From positions 1,674,001 through 1,738,000 of the forward strand of contig JAGTJL010000016.1 of the NCBI GenBank assembly GCA_020746875.1: a stretch of DNA of 64,000 nt, read 5' to 3'. Position numbers and translations under genes: made by a program. Below the pieces are notes generated by a model. The model was not told the DNA's origin. It saw only the letters and a list, made by a program, of their open reading frames with translations, and ran no database searches. The DNA comes from Rhexocercosporidium sp. MPI-PUGE-AT-0058. Taxonomy: Eukaryota; Ascomycota; Leotiomycetes; Helotiales. Shown here piece by piece: positions 36,143 to 46,035 of this stretch (position 1 is its first letter; every line of letters begins with the position of its first letter).

Positions 36143-37033
36143 ATGCGACCACATGACCCTGTCCTCCACCTCATCTTCACAATCCTCCACCTCCCTCTCT
36201 CAACACCACTCTTCCTCCCAACAGCCGCCTCTCTCGGAATCCGTGGCCCAACCTTTCCAGAACCAACTCCACCACCGTCTCAACAACTCGCCCAGAACCC
36301 CTCCTGCGCACTCCTCTCCCAAGCCCTCTCCATCTGCGCTGTCCTTACACCAGGCTTCGTCACTCTTCTCCCGCCACAGCAAGCACACTGCCTCTGCTAC
36401 TCTAGCACAGCTTGGGCACCGAAGATCCTCGACGACGCAGTCAAGACCTGCGCAGATTTCGCGAGTACCGTTGCGCCTGGAGCGTTCCCTCCACTAATGA
36501 ACCTCGAGGGCTTCTGCATGAGCGTCGGAGATGTGGATAAAGATGCGCCGTCGAGCATCGCTGCCACTCCAACTGGGTGGATACCGGGTGCTGGCATGGA
36601 TGGCACAAATAGTAATTATAATGAAGGTAACCCTGGCTCGAGTTATGCTCCTCCTAGTATGCCGACTTGTGGAACGGGCAATGGCAGCGGAACGATTGCA
36701 GGCCAAGGCGGTTCGGGAGGTGGCTCAGATAGCTCTAATGGAGGATCTGGGAATAATGGCTCAAGTGATAATAGTGTCCCTAGTTCAGGCGGTGGAGGAC
36801 AATCATCACCAACAGCCTCTCCAACACCCGCCGGAGCCGCGAGCTCTGGCTCCATCGGTCTAGGTACGCTTATACCCACATCCAGCTTCCCAGGCACGAC
36901 AATTACAGTTGTTGGTGGAGGAGCAGGAGCTACAAAGACAGCAGATGGAGCAATGAGGAGCCGAGTCGAGGTTACAGAGACGGAGGTCGTGTTGGTCAGC
37001 TTGGCAATTGCGGCGCTGATTCTTTTTTTATGA
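36143..37033 (+). CDS. GPI-anchored cysteine-rich cell-wall or surface protein
   Basis: This intronless gene encodes 296 residues. The N-terminus carries a hydrophobic signal segment (about 7-30) ending near PTAASLG. The ectodomain has a compact cysteine module: NPSCALLSQALSICAVLTPG, QAHCLCYSSTAWAPKILDD, VKTCADFAST, LEGFCMSVGD. I know this pattern from fungal GPI-anchored proteins of unknown function. A long Gly/Ser/Thr-rich linker (about 150-265) follows, suited to O-glycosylation. The last 20 residues, TETEVVLVSLAIAALILFL, are a hydrophobic GPI-attachment tail with no charged end. It probably reaches the plasma membrane or wall via the secretory path. No enzyme motif is visible. Confidence 0.82.
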   Translation: MRPHDPVLHLIFTILHLPLSTPLFLPTAASLGIRGPTFPEPTPPPSQQLAQNPSCALLSQALSICAVLTPGFVTLLPPQQAHCLCYSSTAWAPKILDDAVKTCADFASTVAPGAFPPLMNLEGFCMSVGDVDKDAPSSIAATPTGWIPGAGMDGTNSNYNEGNPGSSYAPPSMPTCGTGNGSGTIAGQGGSGGGSDSSNGGSGNNGSSDNSVPSSGGGGQSSPTASPTPAGAASSGSIGLGTLIPTSSFPGTTITVVGGGAGATKTADGAMRSRVEVTETEVVLVSLAIAALILFL

Positions 37034-38630
37034 TTGCTGCCCTGCTGGGCGGGGCTGTCATTCAATTTCTTAGGGCGTAGTCTACCTTGGTTATGGGTGG
37101 AAAGAAGAAGAAAGAGAACTTATTTCAGTTTATGCTTGGTTTTGGAGGAGTGTGAATAGATGTATCGCACTGTCTTGTTAGGCTCTAGGAGGGAGAGGGT
37201 TGGAATAGATACTTGTTTCCTCTACAAGCACGGGTCAAAGTGTCCTATATCTTTGCTTGAAAGAAATGCTTGTAGAGTACTAAACGACATCAAATATACC
37301 TAGGGCAGATGAGAACACCAAGTAAATCTGGAGACGACGAGAAGGACAAAAGATAATTGTGATTCTGAGAACGAAGAACGCCACGGGCCGAAGAGTATCC
37401 GATAAGCGAAGCTCGATTTGGAAGAATCAAAACAATGAAATAAGGGGTTTGATGAGAAGGAGTTGAGTCTTTCTCGGGCGAAAACATACATGCAATGAAA
37501 ATCTTCATCGTAAGGATGGTCGAAGATCATATTTCTCGGAGTTGAGAAGTAGAAGCGGGACAATACGAGTGGGTTAGGTGAGTTGGGAAGGAAGAGTCCC
37601 CACAATGACTTCAACCTATTTCTAGTCAACCCAACTCAGTCTCAGCGCAAAAACTCGATTTCCGCGGGACGGCAAAGCCACGGCACAAAAACTGAAGAGA
37701 AAAAGAACAAACCATTTTTTCCTCCTTTCCTCGGGACCTACAAATCCACAAAAGAAGAATAAGTAGAAACAGAAAAAATTGGCAAAACTCAATCAGAAGC
37801 TCACACTCGGATGCGTGTGAGGTTCTGATTTAAAAACGTAATTTAATACGTTTTTCTATCGGTTCGATTCGGTTTTGGGTTTTGGTGTTAGTCGCTGTTT
37901 GCGGTTCGATCGATCGTATACGATTGTCGAATCAGTTTGACCTGAACCACGTCGACGTGGCCGCCCCCGGTTATGAAGGGGAACTGCTTATTTGGATAGA
38001 TGATGGAGGTTTGGAGGTACATTTTTTAGCCGGGGGGGGAGGGTAGCATTAGGAAGAGACTAGGGGGATCTACGGAGGGGAGGAGTAGATAGATGACGTG
38101 CGTGCCGTTGGGTTGGTCTGAGAGGAGATGAAGTTTTTGGGTTAGTTTTAGTTCTATGCTTAGTTTCTGGATTCGATATTGAATGCTGTATAGGAGTGCT
38201 TTGACGTGGTTTTTTAGGCATAACGTTGACAAATCCACACAACATTACAGAATCACTGATTTAGAAGCTTTCATCCTCTTATTTTCCTTTGACCTTGGAC
38301 TGCATCTGTTGATACTGAATTACAATCTCGAAAACATCATTATCGAAGATCCAAATCTCTGTAGAACATTTCATCTCAATGCCAAATTCAGTACAACTTC
38401 ACGGTGCGATTGATTGAGAAAATTACTACAAACGATGGGATTGTCTAGCCAGACCCTTCACTTTATGCTCTGCTACGATACCCGTCCCCTTTGATAAAAG
38501 CAAGATAGCTCATTCAGCACCATAGTCCTCGAAACCCCGGCCATATTATCCCACAGCAACAAACACCTTCCCCACACTACAAGGAAATCCACATTATAAT
38601 CATCAAATTCATATTACCACCTCCTCCGCC
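37034..38630. other. intergenic region with palindromes
   Basis: There are no supported genes in 1.6 kb; the small frames lack motifs. The stretch 37790-37965 is rich in inverted repeats (listed separately). A G-run lies near 38030-38042. Confidence 0.55.
37832..37855. repeat. near-perfect palindrome, AAAAACGTA-ATTTAA-TACGTTTTT
   Basis: A 9-bp inverted repeat with a 6-bp spacer lies near 37832-37855. Farther on, CCACGTCGACGTGG at 37947-37960 is a perfect 14-bp palindrome, and GATCGATC is nearby. The A-stem/T-run form could act in 3' end formation, or the sites could bind dimeric factors. Confidence 0.6.
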
Positions 38631-39589
38631 TCAATTTCGTCCTCCAGTCCGTCTCGCAATCTTCAACTGTCTCCTCGCAGCATACACAGCACCACGACCA
38701 TTTCTCTGGCCTCCTCCTCCTCCGCCATTCTCTACGCGTTCTCCACCTTGACCTCCTCCACTTCTCTTGTAATCCAAAGGCTGTCCACTTCGCTCGCCTC
38801 CATCATAACCCTCAGAACCCACAGCTCCTCTCGATTCATACGTCCCTCTACCCCTTGTGGGTCTGTTGTTATACGCCTGTCCCATATTGCTATACCTCGG
38901 CGAGCCCGTATTCCCCGCAAGCCCCCGAATCATAAATCCATTCCTCAGTCCGGATTCAGGGCTCGATCCTTGATGATGCTGGTTCAGGTACTGCGAGAGG
39001 TGGGCGCGGGATCCGGAACCAGGAGCGGGACTGAATCGACAAGTATTGTGGGCATTTGTGACGGGGGTATGAGGTTCGCCCGGGGTGTACATTGGTGGGT
39101 AGGGGTTTAGTACGGGTGTACTGTTCATGGCTTGCGAACCCATCGGGGCGGGTGCTGGGTTGGTGGCCGAGATGAGTGTGGCAGTTGTGGTGGAGGGGAA
39201 GGGGAATGGGAACGGTTCTACTCCGACTGGAGTTTGGTTGTTAGTCTCGTCTCAGCCTCAATAATATCACTCTCCAAAGCCTGCTGTTGGTAATTTTGCC
39301 GCGTCTTTGAAATTGCTGAGGTTAGGGGGCTTGGGGAAAGTAAACAAACATCAAATCACGTACAGTACTTTCCCCACATGTAGAACTCGATGTGCCACAG
39401 CTTCTCGACCTCGCTGTACGCGCCGTAAGCACCATGGACTCGGATCTGACTGCTGATACGCGTGTAGTCTAGGTCGAAGTTTTGGCTGGAAATTCCCCAG
39501 GTGCGAGCCTTCTGCTTGATATTGATAATGCAGGAGGCGTAGAGGGGGGAAGTGGGGATGGCTTTGTTGGGGGTGTATTGTGTCGCCAT
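38631..39589 (-). CDS. diverged paralogue A: short conserved domain plus Gly/Arg-rich tail
   Basis: The exons on the minus strand are 39589-39364 and 39250-38631, separated by a 113-nt GTACGT...GCTGAG intron, and encode 281 residues. The N-terminal domain (about 20-76) ends SEVEKLWHIEFYMWGKYY. Aligned without gaps to the gene at 40491-42520 it gives 12 identities in 50 positions, including KLW-I, and the intron falls at the same codon and phase. The rest is low complexity: Pro/Thr-rich, then Gly/Arg-rich, and the tail ends RRQLKIARRTGGRN, which could bind nucleic acid. The acceptor is unusual because several closer AGs are skipped; only this one keeps the long frame. Function is unknown. The 0.9-kb spacing and shared strand indicate an old tandem duplication. 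Confidence 0.68.
39251..39363 (-). other. intron with skipped proximal acceptors
   Basis: After CTAAC...CTCAG and TTTCAAAG, the intron seems to run on to GAGGCTGAG. Acceptors nearer the branch site lead to TGA or TAG within 30 codons. Alternative splicing giving a short isoform is possible. Confidence 0.45.
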
Positions 39590-40490
39590 AGTCGCGGTTT
39601 GGGGATCGTGTGTTCAAGATGGACCTGCTGGAAAGGTTTAGGTAAGGTGGTGTGGAAACTGTAGTCGTATCAACAACGAGGCGCCGGATCCACTTTGGCG
39701 AGGAACCTAGACGACTCCTGTCACCAGGAAGAGAAATCAGGTGACCAATATCGCCCTATTCTACCAAGGCGCCATCGTATTGCTCTTTGGTCGAAGTTGT
39801 TATTAAACGTAGGTGATTCAATGTTTGGAACAAGCTTTTGTCGTCCTCGTCATCATGAAAGCCGGAGCTAACCACTTTCTCCTCTGTGGTTACCTTCTTA
39901 AATGCTAAATCCGTTGTGTCCTCGTAACTTAGTCTTACGAAAAATCATCTGGATACTCCCAAGGAGTAAAGTTAAAAAGATCTACAATGTTCCATGAATT
40001 TCAAAACGATATAGTGAAATGTAGCACTTCTAAATGCCTATGTTGTACCCCAGACTTCCAAAAATGCATAAAATTAGCTGCAGCCAATTGTCAGTCCAAA
40101 ACAAACCTTGTTGTTTGCCTTACTGCACTCTATTCCTTAAGTGACTTATCAAGAAGCCACACATTTACGCACTATTGCAGTTGAACTCCCATTGTAGACC
40201 TAGAGCCTTCCAAATGCGAAAATTGCTTGATCATCAGCTAAGCGAAAATGCACAAGCAGCAAAGAGACCCCGAACGCCATGAATTAATCAGAAGCACTAA
40301 ATTGACAGTGAATAGCATCAGAATGAATGTCAAAAACGAACAAATAACTCGAAGACCTTAAAACAGAAGGATAAGGTAACACGATTCCATCACTTTCCCT
40401 AAAAAAAACTTGCTTCTCAGGATGTACTCCTGCATTGAGTTTCGGCCCATGTTGAGGTGTCTGTCCCAATGCTGGGTCGGTAACCCAAAC
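39590..40490. other. intergenic spacer between the tandem paralogues
   Basis: 0.9 kb with the promoter of paralogue A and the 3' flank of paralogue B. No gene is seen. Confidence 0.6.
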
Positions 40491-42520
40491 CTATCTCTTT
40501 GACAGACCTTGGTCGAGTGGAGCGCCTTCTGAAAACTGGTCTAAGTCTCGCTTCCTATTGAATCCTGACTCAAGACGAGCTTGGTCTTCCGGTAAGAGAT
40601 ATTGGCGTCGCATAATGTGATTTTGTTTCGCAGAGCCGTTCCCTCGGACCATTGGATAACCACCCTGAATTTTAGGTGTTGGTTTTCCATGTCCATTACT
40701 CCAATAATTTTGGTGGCCTGGTTGCGCGTAAGCAGGAGGAGCTGAGTTGGTTCGAATCATTTGAGCGCCACTTTGGACTTGAGGATGCATCGGACTAAAG
40801 CTTGCAGATCTAGTATGACGTGGTTGAGGTTGAACTAGTTTACCATTGAATTGTGGCCTAGAGTGCCCATGGCCATGCCCAAGATGTGAATGGTTCTGTG
40901 TTGAAACTGGGCTAGGGCTTGGTCTAAAACTTGGTTGTGGATGATGAAGTGGGCTTCCATCCGGATCTAATGGTATTCCCATGAAGTATGTTGGCTGTGG
41001 TGACTGGAGTTGCGCAGAAGCAGGAATCATGCAACTGGAGTTAAATAGTTGATGTGTGTCTTGCTGACGATGCTGGCCAGCAGTGGTGTATTCTGAATCG
41101 TTCCTCAATCCGCTTCCTCGAGATGGCTGGAATCCATAATGATCATTGAAGTTTGAGAGAGGATTGTTTTGTTGTCCATCATTTTGGGACTGAGACCGAG
41201 CTCGCATGAAGTTCATTTGAGGACAATTGTATCCATTGTTTTGCACATACGGATTTTGACCGAGGATCGGGGAGCCCGAAAGATTGTTTCCAAGTTGGGT
41301 CGAGCTTCCCTGTAGAACTATTGTGGTGTTGCTTGGATGTCCATAGCCTTTCGAATGCTGAGATCCGGTAATAGAGTATGGTGGTAAACTCATGGTAGAG
41401 GGGCCACTAGCTGTCATCGCATGCATCGTATGTGGTGAATGGTGTGGCATCTTTGTGGCACCACTGGAGTACGCATTATGCTCCAGTCGATCTGTCATCA
41501 ATGGGGCACCGACCGGTCGTGTGAGGGGCTGCTGGTCGTTTATTGAAGGACTTAACTGCAATTGATTGGTATTGATTGTATCTCCAGACACTGAACCTCG
41601 CTGCAGATTGGCTTGTGGGGTTGTGATCGGTGTATCAGAGGATTGTCTGACCAAGCCAACATGTTGTTGGATTGCCCGAGCTGCAGCTGAAGTTTGGCGT
41701 CTTCGGAACAATGAAGAATTCATCTGAAGGTCCAAAATTGGTTGTGCATTGACGGGAAATTCAACGGCATGGGTGCGACTAACTCCTTCATTTGCATAAT
41801 AGGGTAACTTCGATGTAAACCTTTGAGTCTCTGATGGTAGTTGGTTACCCAAAGCAGAGACATCTTTACCAGAATCAGCCAGATCTTGTGTATGCACCTC
41901 TGAATGAGACGCTCGCAGAGGGGCAGAAGTGGATGAACAAGCACTATTGGCTAGATTCGCACCAGTCTCGCTCAAGATCTTTTGACGAGCAACAGTAGCA
42001 GTATTAGAATTGTTGGCGCTGGGACCGTGTGGTGGAGCCTTTCCATTGTGTGTTTGTCCAGTTCCAGCCTGCGCAGGGGTCGAAGCCTGAGGAGCTGGAG
42101 TGGATAGTTGTCGTCGATCTGGAGGGCATGGAACTTTGTACTTGTCCTTCCTGAACAGTTTCATCCCTGCTGGAATTGTCAGCCTTTATATCAGGAGACC
42201 TAGGAAACTAACTCACAAAATCTGTCATGCAAGACAGCGTCAATGTACCACAGCTTTTGTTCTTCAGTGAACGCAGCAAAGAATCCTTCTTCTCTCATTA
42301 AGTCCTGAAGATGGGCGTGGACCATTTCGAAACTGAACAGGACTGCCCCAATCTCCTTCGCTTTGTGGCTATTTTCAAGTACTGCTTGTTCCAAGTAGGT
42401 TCGTATTTCATCCCCGATAGGGTGATACAAAGCATTGGCTAGACCAACTTGGTTGGTAACAGAATGCGTCGTGGGTATCGCAGGGGCGCTGTCTTTGGCA
42501 TCGGTGTTTGAGGTGGCCAT
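40491..42520 (-). CDS. diverged paralogue B: short conserved domain plus Gln/Asn/Ser-rich disordered region
   Basis: The exons on the minus strand are 42520-42217 and 42166-40491, with a 50-nt GTGAGT...CAGCAG intron, giving 659 residues. The N-terminal domain (about 35-110) contains IRTYLEQAVLENSHKAKEIG and ends EEQKLWYIDAVLHDRFW, the counterpart of the domain in the neighbour at 38631-39589. A basic KLFRKDKYKVPCPPDRR follows. Then about 540 residues of Gln/Asn/Pro/Ser/His low complexity run to the end, including HSHLGHGHGHSRPQ. The tail SGFNRKRDLDQFSEGAPLDQ is polar. No enzyme motif is visible. The composition resembles fungal transcription co-regulators or RNA-binding scaffolds, but that is only a resemblance. 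Splicing is well supported. Confidence 0.8.
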
Positions 42521-43221
42521 GCTGAGGATGTTCAGTCGTCGTTGTTGTTATTGTTGTTGTTTTGCGGAGCACGGACTGTGCAGGGAGAGTCGCAGGGAGA
42601 GTCGCAGAGCGAACAAGGTGGATGGTGGTGTTGCACATTCAATAAATGAGAGCGAAGTTGAATAAGTTACAAAAATCCAGTGCCGGTTTCGAGACAAGCG
42701 TCATATTGCTGGCGGGCGTACTGCGGAAGAGCCAATCCATCGTGACTTCCTCAAGCGAGTGGCTCGTGACTCTGATATCACGGACACTTGAGCATTCTAA
42801 CATGAGCAATAAATTGGATTACTCAATTAGTACATATCTAGAGCAATGAGGGTAGAAACTGTACTGCGTAGTGGTTTCATACAATATTCGGCACTCTCAG
42901 CTGAAAGTTGCATCGGGTGGCAATATCAAAAACCCAAGCACGTGACAGAGGTTCCCTTTCGTTCTTAGACATAGGAAGTTGAACTCTAGATGATTGATAA
43001 CAAGAATATTGGTAACTGTTACTAGAACTAGAGCTATTATCTACCGATTCAATCTTTCAATTATCCAACTTTTTTGGTTTCGTGAGTGCGCGGGTGTGTA
43101 CCTTGAAATGCGTGCTAGTTAAGTTACCTGCCTAGGTACCAGACTTGAAACGAGGTCATAGAATTGGTTTGCCCTAAACCGAGAAACTGCGAATCACTTG
43201 AAGAGATTGGCACACTTGATC
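42521..43221. other. promoter and intergenic region of paralogue B
   Basis: Near the start codon (42540-42560) is a TTGTTG/TTATTG trinucleotide run. A 14-mer AGGGAGAGTCGCAG is repeated in tandem at 42580-42607. I see no gene. Confidence 0.5.
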
Positions 43222-43530
43222 ATGGTCGGATTTCTGCAGTTTCCGACAAAGTGCTACATGGTGGTTTGGCTGCGTGTCTATATTCGGAAGTCTATTACAA
43301 CACTTAACAGTCCTGCTTCGGTTAAAAGATTTGAAATTATACGCACAGCTTATATATCTTTTAATGTGGCCAGGTTTTATATACTGATGCGACTAAGTAG
43401 CCTTCTCATCATGGCAGCTTGCAACGCCTGGGTAACGGAACCACCTGTAAATACCTTTGTAACAAGTGACGAAATTGGTAGCATTTTCGTGGATGGGAAG
43501 AAAGTAGTGTTAGCTAGCTCTAATCTATAA
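43222..43530 (+). CDS. doubtful small ORF
   Basis: An open frame of 102 codons starts at ATG 43222. It includes two hydrophobic parts and ends SDEIGSIFVDGKKVVLASSN, which looks protein-like. There is no family match I can name and no splice support. It sits in a gene-poor stretch next to a clear pseudogene and may be another relic. Confidence 0.2.
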   Translation: MVGFLQFPTKCYMVVWLRVYIRKSITTLNSPASVKRFEIIRTAYISFNVARFYILMRLSSLLIMAACNAWVTEPPVNTFVTSDEIGSIFVDGKKVVLASSNL

Positions 43531-43677
43531 CAAAGCCTTGTCCATCAGCATCAAGATTTTGAATATGGTTTAGTCTCTAGGTAAATGGGAACAAATAAAC
43601 AAGTTCAGTCTGCCTCACCAATCCCAGATTCCCAAGCTGGGCTGCGTGCAAGAGAACTTTGAAAGAAGTCCTAACCC

Positions 43678-44660
43678 GTGCACGTTGTCAGCAAAAGAAC
43701 CTTTGAAGCGAAGGTCAAATTTTCCACCTGGAATCCAATGGCTACACCTTCGCCTACGCCATCAAACAAGGCATTTATTCGAACACCCATTTTGTTCCTG
43801 GAAAGACGGGCCTCACTCCGTCAACCCATTGTTCTACGATGCACCCATCCCAATTCAAAACGCACACAATTCCAGCGAGTCATACCAGCGTAGTTTCCTG
43901 GCAAGCTACACAACAGCTGCAAGATCTTGACTTGTCTCGCCAATCGCGAACTCAAATTAAACGATCTCAGAAATGAGATTTGCCCCATTTTTCAACGAAG
44001 CAGGTGGCAAAAAGGGGTTGTAACTTTCAAAACCATACATGTGCTAGATGAGAGTATTCTTGTCTTCGATCAGCATGGAAGGGTGAGGAGTGGAACCATA
44101 TCTTGGACAACTGACGATCCGAGAGTATGGAAGTAGTTGGAACCCTACCTCAAGCTGACCTGCCAGATTCTGTCTCGGATACACGTAGTAGTAGGATGAG
44201 CACAAGTAGCGGTTCTTCAAATACCAATCCCATCACTCATACCCTAGCCTCAACTACCTAGTAATCCATTCATTGGCCTGATTCCATCTACCATCCGCCT
44301 TCCTCCCCTCCCTACCCTTCTCAACAGCCAGACTACCAGGAACTCCTCTCCCAAGCCCTCCACGCTTTCAACACAAAATATCCAACCACCTTACAGCTGT
44401 TCTTCGAATAGATATTCAGTAGCCTGACAGCGGAGTAATTATGGCCAAGATGCTATATGCCACAGTGGAGACACTCCCTAAGCGAAAAGGTTGGAGAATG
44501 TAAGTATGGTAGGTATTTGCTAAGTAGGGTTTCGGCTAAGGAAAGGGAGTGTGTTCGGGATCCTTTGATGTTCGGATTTGTCGAATGGGCCCTTCAGGAG
44601 GTTTAGAATAGGTTGAGAGAGGAATCTAGGCGGGAGAAGCTGTATCCTGTAAATTTTGGT
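43678..44660 (+). pseudogene. degraded gene with several nonsense codons
   Basis: I do not recognise the parent gene. From ATG 43739 a coding-like frame reads TPSNKAFIRTPILFLERRAS, meets TAG at 43891-43893, then continues in the same frame with NRELKLNDLRNEICPIFQRS and HVLDESILVFDQHGRVRSG to TAG at 44136. After a frame change, DYQELLSQALHAFNTKYPTT ends at TAG 44409-44411 and TAA 44436-44438. A further piece (RDPLMFGFVEWALQEV, TAG 44604-44606, NRLREESRREKLYPV) ends near 44660. Several of these stops could arise from CAG or CAA by C-to-T change. An intron (GTTCTA...GCGTAG) could remove the first stop but not the later ones. Repeat-induced-point-mutation-like decay or plain drift are both possible. 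Confidence 0.5.
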
Positions 44661-44733
44661 TGTTTATATTTGAGAGGGAGGATAAAATATTTGAAATCTA
44701 ACATTTATATTGACTGTACTCTTCGCTTTATTC

Positions 44734-45052
44734 TTATCCCATAAAGTTGAAAGGAGTTTCATACGCTTCACACCCAAAATCAAATTCTTTTGGGGTAGAA
44801 TCATCCATCAGGTACCGGATCGCATCTACTGTTGGTAGGCTTTGGCCATACTCTGATACCCTGACTGTATATAGTCCCCGAGCGAATGATTTGTTCAACG
44901 TCAATGACATATCATAAATATTTCCTTTCACTCTTTACCCCCACTAAATCTCCCGCACTCCCAAATTCACGTTCCACGAAATCCCCAGCCTCAAGATAAT
45001 CCGTCACGATCTCACTGTGCTGTGACTCACAACCCTCTCCTCCGTCTGACAT
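44734..45052 (-). CDS. fragmentary or small two-exon gene, unknown
   Basis: On the minus strand, ATG 45052 opens MSDGGEGCESQHSEIVTDYL, then EAGDFVEREFGSAGDLVG. A different frame a few codons later reads MSLTLNKSFARGLYTVRVSE and DAIRYLMDDSTPKEFDFGCE, and stops at 44734. Both parts look like real protein. One way to join them is a GTGAAT donor (after GTG GAA C) to TATACAG, an intron of about 106 nt. That loses some coding-like residues, so a frameshift in a pseudogene is equally likely. I cannot name a family. Confidence 0.3.
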
Positions 45053-45158
45053 CACATCCCCTCTCATTTCCCACCGGACACATCAAATATCAAATTAAGC
45101 AAATAACGTTCAATAAAGCAAATATAAAATTGCGATAAGTCCATCCAAGTACACATCC

Positions 45159-45231
45159 AGCAATTTAGCACAGAGGAAGAAGCGCGGGGCTCATAACCCC
45201 GAGGTCCCTGGATCAAAACCAGGAATTGCTA
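45159..45231 (+). tRNA. initiator-type tRNA-Met (CAU), variant copy
   Basis: A 73-nt cloverleaf with acceptor stem AGCAATT/AATTGCT fully paired (A1-T72 as in eukaryotic initiators). The anticodon arm is CGGGG-CTCATAA-CCCCG. The T-arm CCTGG-ATCAAAA-CCAGG has the initiator-specific ATCAAAA loop. The D-arm is abnormal: GCAC faces AAGC, so only two pairs form, and the loop is one base longer than usual. There is no intron. A run of ten T at 45255-45264 fits a Pol III terminator. The acceptor stem differs from the usual GC-rich one but is compensated, arguing for function. The D-arm argues for decay. Confidence 0.65.
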
Positions 45232-45254
45232 AATGGTACCTTGGCTGGACAGGA

Positions 45255-45264
45255 TTTTTTTTTT
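45255..45264 (+). terminator. Pol III T-run terminator
   Basis: Ten consecutive T about 24 nt after the tRNA 3' end, followed by GGG. Position and length suit RNA polymerase III termination. Confidence 0.6.
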
Positions 45265-46035
45265 GGGAGAGTTGAAGTATATAAGATAAGTAAATATTCA
45301 AGGATAATTTTTTAATAAGATTCTCTTCTTAGGATTGGTGCAGTTGCAAAGTTAGCTTGAAGTTCCGTTGTCTGCCCTTTTTCCCTTTCACTTTACCGAG
45401 ACTCCTCTTTTAATTCTTGACGGAATAAATTAGCGAGATATGACCGGGTCTTTCCAAGACCACCTACAAGTGAAGACTGAAGATCAGGTTTTAAAATCCA
45501 AGGACCGAGAGATACCAGAAGCTTTGGATTATAGTAGACAGGGACTTTTAAAGTGTGTAGACGACTGTATTGGTGAAATGTTTAGCATTCATTAGATGAT
45601 TTAGGGCACTCGCTTATTCACAGGGCTGGTTTTCAGGGCTCTTCCCAGAATCTGAGGTTCTCTTAGAGCGCTTCATTACCCTGCAGCTTCAAAATAATTG
45701 CAAAGAGTAGCAAATGTATTTATTGAGTCTCGAATGTCTCTGTAAACGAAATTGAACCGATTAGAGGGGCCAAGATAGATTTCAGGACGTGGTTCACATC
45801 ATTGGCACAAATTGGATGAAATGCAATACTGTATTTCTTCTACGAAGCGTCCCTTCTTGGACTTGTGAGCCCTACATAATAAGAGAAAAGTTTCGTCCTT
45901 CTTTTATGAACCCTCTCCAATGCAGAATTATACCTAGCTTTACTTCACTCCTCTACTCTCAGCTCCTCTCGACTTCATCTACCTCTTCATCGCCTCCCAA
46001 TTCAATTGTCAATCCCAGACCTGGTTGATGGGCGT
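45265..46035. other. intergenic region
   Basis: AT-rich 0.8 kb between the tRNA and the protease 3' end. Nothing supported is seen. Confidence 0.55.

Noticed and set aside
35667..36497. 276-codon plus-strand ORF
   Set aside because: Low-complexity shadow frame over the start of the GPI protein gene; that gene's signal peptide, cysteines and GPI tail settle the frame.
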